In this document: positions 50,299 to 54,444 of the stretch, piece after piece
Layout of the letters: the number at the start of each line of letters is the position of its first letter
How positions within the stretch are numbered: position 1 is the stretch's first letter
Source of the DNA: Candidatus Anammoximicrobium sp.
Lineage (GTDB): Bacteria > Planctomycetota > Planctomycetia > Pirellulales > Pirellulaceae
Assembly (NCBI GenBank): GCA_012515235.1
Contig: JAAYYU010000097.1
Coordinates: 1 to 54,444, forward strand
Reading direction: 5' to 3'
Length of the DNA stretch: 54,444 nucleotides
Notes under the pieces: generated by a model
Databases searched by the model: none
Told to the model about the DNA's origin: nothing
What the model saw: the letters and a program-made list of their open reading frames with translations, nothing else
Translations under genes and position numbers: made by a program

Positions 50299-51678
50299 AT
50301 GATCTTTTTCAAAAGCAAGAAGAAGGAAGTCGCCGGGCCGCCGATCGAGTTGAACGCCGTCGGCGGAGACGGCCCCGAGAATCAACGCCGCGAAATCGCC
50401 GCCCGGCAGATCGAGCAGATCGTGCCCTTTAAGGAAATGCTGTACGACGCGCTGATCAAACGGGCCGACCGGGTCATGCTGGACTATACCCGCGACGCGG
50501 TCGCCGCCCAGTACATGATCGACGGTCTCTGGCACACCATCGACCCGCGGGACCGGGCCACCGGCGACGGCATGTTGGCGGTGCTGAAAACCCTGACCGG
50601 AATGAAGGTCGAAGAACGGCGGGCCCGCCAGGAGGGCAAGTTCCAGATCGAGCACGAGCAGACCAAGGCCAAGTTCGTCGGCGCGGTTACTTGCCAGGGC
50701 GTCAAGACCGGCGAACGCGTGATCATCGAACTGGCCCCGAAGAAACGCAAGGATTTCAAGGCGCTGGACGAACTGGGCATGCGGGAGCAGATGCAGCTGA
50801 AACTGCTGGAGCACATGCGCGCCCCGCAGGGCATCGTGCTGATTTCCGCCCCGCCCGCCCACGGCTTCACGACCACCTGGAACGTGTGCTTGCGGAGCAC
50901 CGACCGGATGCTCCGCGACTTTCTGGGCGTCGAAGACAAGGGCAAGCACGAGACGGACGTCGAAAACATCAACATCACCACCTTTGACGGCGCGGCCGGC
51001 GAGACGCCGGACACGATGCTGCCCAAGCTGATGCTCACGCAACCGGAGGTGATCGTCTTTTCGGACCTTTGCAACGCCGCCACGGTCAACAAGCTGTGCG
51101 AGTACGCCAACGATCCGCGCGAAGGCAAGCTGGTGATCGCGGGCGTGCGCGCCCAGGACGCCTGCGAAGCACTGCTCCGCGTGCTGCTGCTGAAAGCCTC
51201 GGCCAAGGACTTCGCCAAGGCGATCCGCGCCGTGTTGTCCGTCCGCCTCGTGCGGAAACTGAACGACACCTGCAAACAGCCGTACACGCCGCCCCTGCAG
51301 TTGTTGAACAAGCTGGGGATTCCGCAGGGACGGGTCAAGGTCCTGTACAAGGAATGGACGCCCCCCCCGCCGCCGGCGACCCCGGAAGAACAGAAGGCGG
51401 AACGAAAACGGAAGGCAAAGCTGCCGCCCACCGCCTGCCCCCTGTGCGAACAAGAGGGCCCCTTGTGCCACGGCATCGGCTATCGCGGACGCACGGGGGT
51501 CTTTGAACTGCTGGAGGTCAACGACCAAATCCGCGAGGCCCTGGTCAAACAACCGAAACTCGAAGTCATCCGCCAACTCGCCCGCGCCGCCGGCCACCGC
51601 GGCCTGCAGGAAGAAGGCATCCTGCTGGTCGCCCAGGGATTGACTTCGTTAACCGAACTGCAACGCGTGCTGAAATAG
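50299..51678 (+). CDS. PilB/GspE-like protein with degenerate ATP-binding site
   Basis: The 459-residue protein aligns by eye with type II/IV secretion ATPases: the N2 region (FKEMLYDALIKRADRVMLDY), then the P-loop position, then a zinc-module-like CPLCEQEGPLCHGIGYRGRTG near 378, and the C-terminal helices with LEVIRQLARAAGHRGLQEEG. However, the Walker A segment, GPTGSGKT in active relatives, reads APPAHGFTTT (about 184-193) with no Lys, and the Walker B/Glu box reads VIVFSDLCNAA without the D-E pair. It is therefore probably an inactive partner of a hexamer or a remodelled enzyme. It lies immediately after pilT (80 bp) and may form a mixed or regulatory complex with it. The ATG has a GGAGG-like site (TTGGAGGATC). 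Confidence 0.87.
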   Translation: MIFFKSKKKEVAGPPIELNAVGGDGPENQRREIAARQIEQIVPFKEMLYDALIKRADRVMLDYTRDAVAAQYMIDGLWHTIDPRDRATGDGMLAVLKTLTGMKVEERRARQEGKFQIEHEQTKAKFVGAVTCQGVKTGERVIIELAPKKRKDFKALDELGMREQMQLKLLEHMRAPQGIVLISAPPAHGFTTTWNVCLRSTDRMLRDFLGVEDKGKHETDVENINITTFDGAAGETPDTMLPKLMLTQPEVIVFSDLCNAATVNKLCEYANDPREGKLVIAGVRAQDACEALLRVLLLKASAKDFAKAIRAVLSVRLVRKLNDTCKQPYTPPLQLLNKLGIPQGRVKVLYKEWTPPPPPATPEEQKAERKRKAKLPPTACPLCEQEGPLCHGIGYRGRTGVFELLEVNDQIREALVKQPKLEVIRQLARAAGHRGLQEEGILLVAQGLTSLTELQRVLK

Positions 51679-51696
51679 CGCCAGGACAACTCCACC

Positions 51697-52449
51697 ATGT
51701 CTCAGGAACCCCAGGAACGGCTCGAACTGCGGAGCCCCGCTCCCGAAAACGAAATGGCCACCGAGTATCTCCCGGTGAGCCGCTTGGCGGTGATCTCTCT
51801 CCTGCTGGCCCTCGTCGGCGTCGCCGCGGTGTTCAGCACGCTGATGGTCTGCGTGGCTGTGGCCGCCGCGGCCCTGGCGATCGCCGCCCTGTGGTCCATC
51901 GCCCGAGCCGAACGGCCGCCACTAGGACGCAAAGCGGCCCTGGTGGCCCTGCTCCTCAGTTTGCTTTGCGGCACCTGGGGCATCACGTGGCGCACCGTCC
52001 GCGAGCGGGTGATCTGCCGCGACGCCCAGCAGCTGGCGGACCAGTGGCTGCAACTGGTTCGCGCAGGAAACCTGCGGGAAGCCCACCAACTGCACTTGTC
52101 GCGGCAGGAACGCCAGGCCCCCGGCGCGAACCTCGAGGAATACTACAAGAACACGCACGAGCCGGTGTCGGACCTGGACAGCTTCTACGCCGCAGCGCCG
52201 TTGAGTCAGATCGTCGCAGCCGGCCAACAGGGCCAGGTGCGATTTCTGGCGTGTGAAGACGTGCAGGACGAGTCCTACGCGGGAATCAAGAGGGACGTCG
52301 CGAACCTGCGGTATGCCTTGGATCAGCCAGCGGACGGCCAGCTGCAGACCGTCCCGTTCCTGCTGACCATCGCTCGGGTTGTCGATCGCCAGAAGGCCGA
52401 AGCCAATTGGGAGTTGAGAGGGGTTCGAGCACCGGACAAGCGGCGTTGA
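51697..52449 (+). CDS. Small membrane protein of unknown function
   Basis: The 250-residue product has two to three hydrophobic helices (LAVISLLLALVGVAAVFSTLMV at about 30-52, a second at about 53-68 and LVALLLSLLCGTWGITW at about 82-98), followed by a soluble 150-residue domain with no recognisable motif (VRERVICRDAQQLADQWLQL). The N-terminal half resembles DUF4190-type small membrane domains. It starts 18 bp after the PilB-like gene on the same strand, so the three genes from 49028 probably form one transcript. Role unknown; a membrane anchor for the ATPase pair is possible. Confidence 0.75.
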   Translation: MSQEPQERLELRSPAPENEMATEYLPVSRLAVISLLLALVGVAAVFSTLMVCVAVAAAALAIAALWSIARAERPPLGRKAALVALLLSLLCGTWGITWRTVRERVICRDAQQLADQWLQLVRAGNLREAHQLHLSRQERQAPGANLEEYYKNTHEPVSDLDSFYAAAPLSQIVAAGQQGQVRFLACEDVQDESYAGIKRDVANLRYALDQPADGQLQTVPFLLTIARVVDRQKAEANWELRGVRAPDKRR

Positions 52450-52891
52450 CGCCTCGTTCGAGGTGACGTCCAGGTGCGACTGCCTGTCCGCGGCGCGCCC
52501 ATCTCTGGAAGCCTGAAATTCCCGCTTAGGGCGAGTCGGAGACCCTGCCCCTCGCCACACAACCCGGCCGCTGCTGCCCCGCCCCAGACCAGGACGCCAG
52601 TTGCCGGATTCCTCGGTGAAACGCCCGCGATTCAGCGAGCAGCGATGCCTCAAGCCGCGTGCAGACCGCCTCCGCCTTCTTCACACGATGCAACCAAGTT
52701 CCGTTTCCAATTCGTTGCTTCCTCGCGTCTGACCTGACGGCGAGGGTCAGGTGCTGCCAAGTTCAAGAGTGCCCGGCAAGCAAGCTGTTCGGCGGGGACG
52801 GTCCTTTCCCCGACACTCTGGAATCCTGAAGCACCTTACCCCCTGTTTAAGTTGCGGAAGTCAGCAACGGGAAACGGCACAAGGTTGCAGG
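52450..52891. other. Convergent 442-bp gap without a gene
   Basis: No gene is seen. One perfect 7-bp stem occurs at 52732-52752 (ACCTGAC-ggcgagg-GTCAGGT) without a T-run; it may form part of the 3' end of either convergent gene. Confidence 0.45.
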
Positions 52892-53839
52892 CTACCGCAG
52901 AACCTTGCGCACGTCGTCAAGTTTGCCGGCGCTACCCAGAACCTTGTTCTTGCCGGCGATGTAGCGGGCGTACTCGGCCATGAAGACCTTTCCCGGTGGC
53001 CGCAGGTCAAAGTTCTCCGGGTACAACGCAAACTGTTCGCGATGCACGCGGCACCACACCAGGCGGCCGTCGGTGTCGATGTTCACTTTGGTCACGCCCA
53101 TCGTGCCGGCCTTGGTGATGTCCTTTTCGCTCACGCCTTTCGCATCCTTTAGCCTGCCGCCGAAGAAGTTCACGCGCCGCACCTCGTCTTCGGGCACGGA
53201 ACTGGAGCCGTGCATGACCAACGGAAAGCCAGGCAGGCGGCGGGCGATTTCCTCGATGACGTCAAAGTGCAGGCCCTGCTTGCCGCTGAACTTGAACGCG
53301 CCGTGGCTCGTGCCGATGGCGCACGCGAGGCTGTCGCAGCCCGTGCGATGGACAAAATCCTCGGCCTGGGCGGGATCGGTCAGCTTGGCATCCGCTTCGG
53401 CCACCGACACGTGTTCCTCGACACCGCCCAGTTTGCCCAATTCGGCCTCGACCACAATGCCCTTGGCATGCGCCGCGTCGACCACGCGCTTGGTGATCGC
53501 GACGTTCGTCTCGTAGGGTTCGGCGCTGGCGTCGATCATCACGGAGCTGTAGAAACCGCTGTTGATGCAGTCCATGCAGGTCGCTTCGTCGCCGTGGTCC
53601 AGGTGGACGGCGAAGATGGCATCCGGGAAGATCTCGTTGGCCGTCTTGATCATGGCTTCGAGCATCTTCTTGTGCGTGTACGAGCGGGCGCCCTTGGAGA
53701 GCTGGATGATGAAGGGGGCGCGGCTGTCCATGCAGCCGTTGAACAGGCCCATGGTCTGTTCCAGATTGTTGATGTTGTAGGCGCCCAAGGCATACTTGCC
53801 GTAGGCATGCTTGAACAACTCCTTGGTCGATACGATCAT
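52892..53839 (-). CDS. fba: Class II fructose-bisphosphate aldolase
   Basis: The 315-residue zinc enzyme cleaves or forms fructose 1,6-bisphosphate in glycolysis and gluconeogenesis. Zinc and catalytic motifs are visible: VHLDHGDEATCMDC (about 78-91), VVEAELGKLGG (about 129-139), the GTSHGAFKF zinc His (about 176-184), LVMHGSSSVP (about 207-216) and the phosphate-binding NIDTDGRL. The order fits the class II family. The start ATG at 53839 follows a purine-rich AGGATAGAAAGA stretch. A promoter is predicted at 53943-53970. It is transcribed towards the PilT operon. A tagatose-bisphosphate aldolase is the closest alternative. Confidence 0.95.
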   Translation of the reverse strand: MIVSTKELFKHAYGKYALGAYNINNLEQTMGLFNGCMDSRAPFIIQLSKGARSYTHKKMLEAMIKTANEIFPDAIFAVHLDHGDEATCMDCINSGFYSSVMIDASAEPYETNVAITKRVVDAAHAKGIVVEAELGKLGGVEEHVSVAEADAKLTDPAQAEDFVHRTGCDSLACAIGTSHGAFKFSGKQGLHFDVIEEIARRLPGFPLVMHGSSSVPEDEVRRVNFFGGRLKDAKGVSEKDITKAGTMGVTKVNIDTDGRLVWCRVHREQFALYPENFDLRPPGKVFMAEYARYIAGKNKVLGSAGKLDDVRKVLR

Positions 53840-54246
53840 GGCGGCGTCTTTCTATCCTGCAGTCGATGAAAGGGCGCGGCCACGTCGGCGTCTCTGCCCT
53901 TCCCCGACTTATTACGAAAATCCAACTTGACGGACCCCTGCGAGTGTACCAGGGGGAACTGCGGAGTCAAGGGGAAGGAGTCGGCCGCGGCCGCGTCTTT
54001 CGCGTCCTCTTGGCCCGCGCCGCGACCGGCCGCCGCCGGGCAGCTTCCGGATTTTTCGGGGGTCTGTTTACCAATTCCCGGAAGCTGGCTACCCTGGCCC
54101 TTTCTTCGCCCGTTGTGCTGTTACGGAAAACGCCTTCTTTGCAGGGACGGAACCATGTCGCAGAACGATTCCTACGTTATCAAAACCCAGGCCATCCGCG
54201 CAAGCGGGCTGTCGATTTAATTTATACTTATTTATGGTAATTGTAG
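53840..54246. other. Upstream region of fba and AT-rich right edge
   Basis: No gene is called. It holds the fba promoter, a 21-codon frame at 54155-54220 without a clear family, and a sharp switch to AT-rich sequence from about 54210. That switch may mark the boundary of an inserted or acquired segment. Confidence 0.45.
53943..53970 (-). promoter_or_regulatory. Predicted promoter of fba
   Basis: On the minus strand, TTGACT (53965-53970) and TACACT (53943-53948) are 16 bp apart, with a leader of about 97 nt. The 16-bp spacing and T-A-x-A-x-T -10 recur in other promoters of this window. Confidence 0.45.
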
Positions 54247-54274
54247 TTACATCAAAATACGTATTTGGTATACT
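54246..54274 (+). promoter_or_regulatory. Candidate promoter in the AT-rich edge
   Basis: GTTACA (54246-54251) and TATACT (54269-54274) are 17 bp apart, immediately before the transposase fragment. Confidence 0.33.
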
Positions 54275-54444
54275 GCTCGCAACGGCCGGTAAGAAGAGAT
54301 CAGGAGGTCCGCGGGCACCGTTCCAGCCGGGTGCTGGAATACATGACCGGGCACAATGTCGATTTCATGTGGCTCACGGAAGGGCGGACGATCGACCACT
54401 CCACGATCTGCAAATTCCGGACACGGTTCAAGAAGCAACTGAAA
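54247..54444 (+). mobile_element. Fragment of an IS1182-like transposase, cut by the window edge
   Basis: The frame open from 54247 continues to the edge. From about 54319 it reads RSSRVLEYMTGHNVDFMWLT and then GRTIDHSTICKFRTRF, typical of the N-terminal (DUF772-like) part of IS1182-type DDE transposases, normally about 60 residues from the start. The frame has no ATG or GTG before this motif, only TTG at 54265, and the preceding residues do not look like the family. The 5' end is therefore probably truncated or remodelled. The catalytic domain lies beyond the window. Confidence 0.55.

Noticed and set aside
54155..54220. A 21-codon frame near the right edge
   Set aside because: Too short to support without homologues; it lies at the composition boundary.

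Overview
The window looks like a chromosome segment of a high-GC planctomycete, probably near the Pirellulales. This is inferred from gene content and base composition only. The clues are several Tat-exported Gfo/Idh/MocA oxidoreductases, a membrane-anchored spermidine-synthase-like protein, a giant alpha-2-macroglobulin-like protein, a PilM gene fused to extra-cytoplasmic low-complexity sequence, and many secreted carbohydrate-active proteins. No rRNA, tRNA or CRISPR array is visible.

Layout. 0.3-6 kb: GH78 alpha-L-rhamnosidase (-) and a secreted glycosidase-like protein (+). 6-13 kb: DsbD, protoporphyrinogen oxidase, two hypothetical genes and RibBA. 13.1-19.9 kb: a three-gene minus-strand operon with a PilM-PilN-like fusion and two single-span membrane proteins full of Met-Pro-Gly repeats. 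20.2-29.5 kb: a GH38-like protein that has lost its catalytic signatures, convergent with a 2123-residue alpha-2-macroglobulin-like protein. 29.8-36.8 kb: a tight four-gene minus-strand carbohydrate operon (Gfo/Idh oxidoreductase, beta-helix plus CBM9-like protein, SGNH hydrolase, calcineurin phosphoesterase). 37-44.1 kb: the spermidine-synthase-like membrane protein, then the translation/replication cluster rplY-pth-rpsF-ssb-rplI-dnaB. 44.3-49 kb: another Tat oxidoreductase, a HEAT-like protein, a Xer recombinase and hisF. 49-52.4 kb: PilT, a PilB/GspE-like protein with a ruined P-loop, and a small membrane protein. 52.9-53.8 kb: class II aldolase. The right edge enters an AT-rich block and a fragment of an IS1182-like transposase.

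Two families of small inverted-repeat elements, each present twice in opposite orientation, lie in the gaps: a 58-97 bp palindrome at 3.3 and 39.4 kb, and a 93 bp element at 29.5 and 46.7 kb. Neither has a transposase in the window.

The best candidate for an undescribed system is the PilM operon (13.1-19.9 kb), considered with the PilT / degenerate-PilB pair (49-51.7 kb). Together they suggest a divergent type-IV-pilus-like envelope machine. Many starts were moved inward from the longest frame to agree with ribosome binding sites, signal peptides or family N-termini; each case is explained in its entry.
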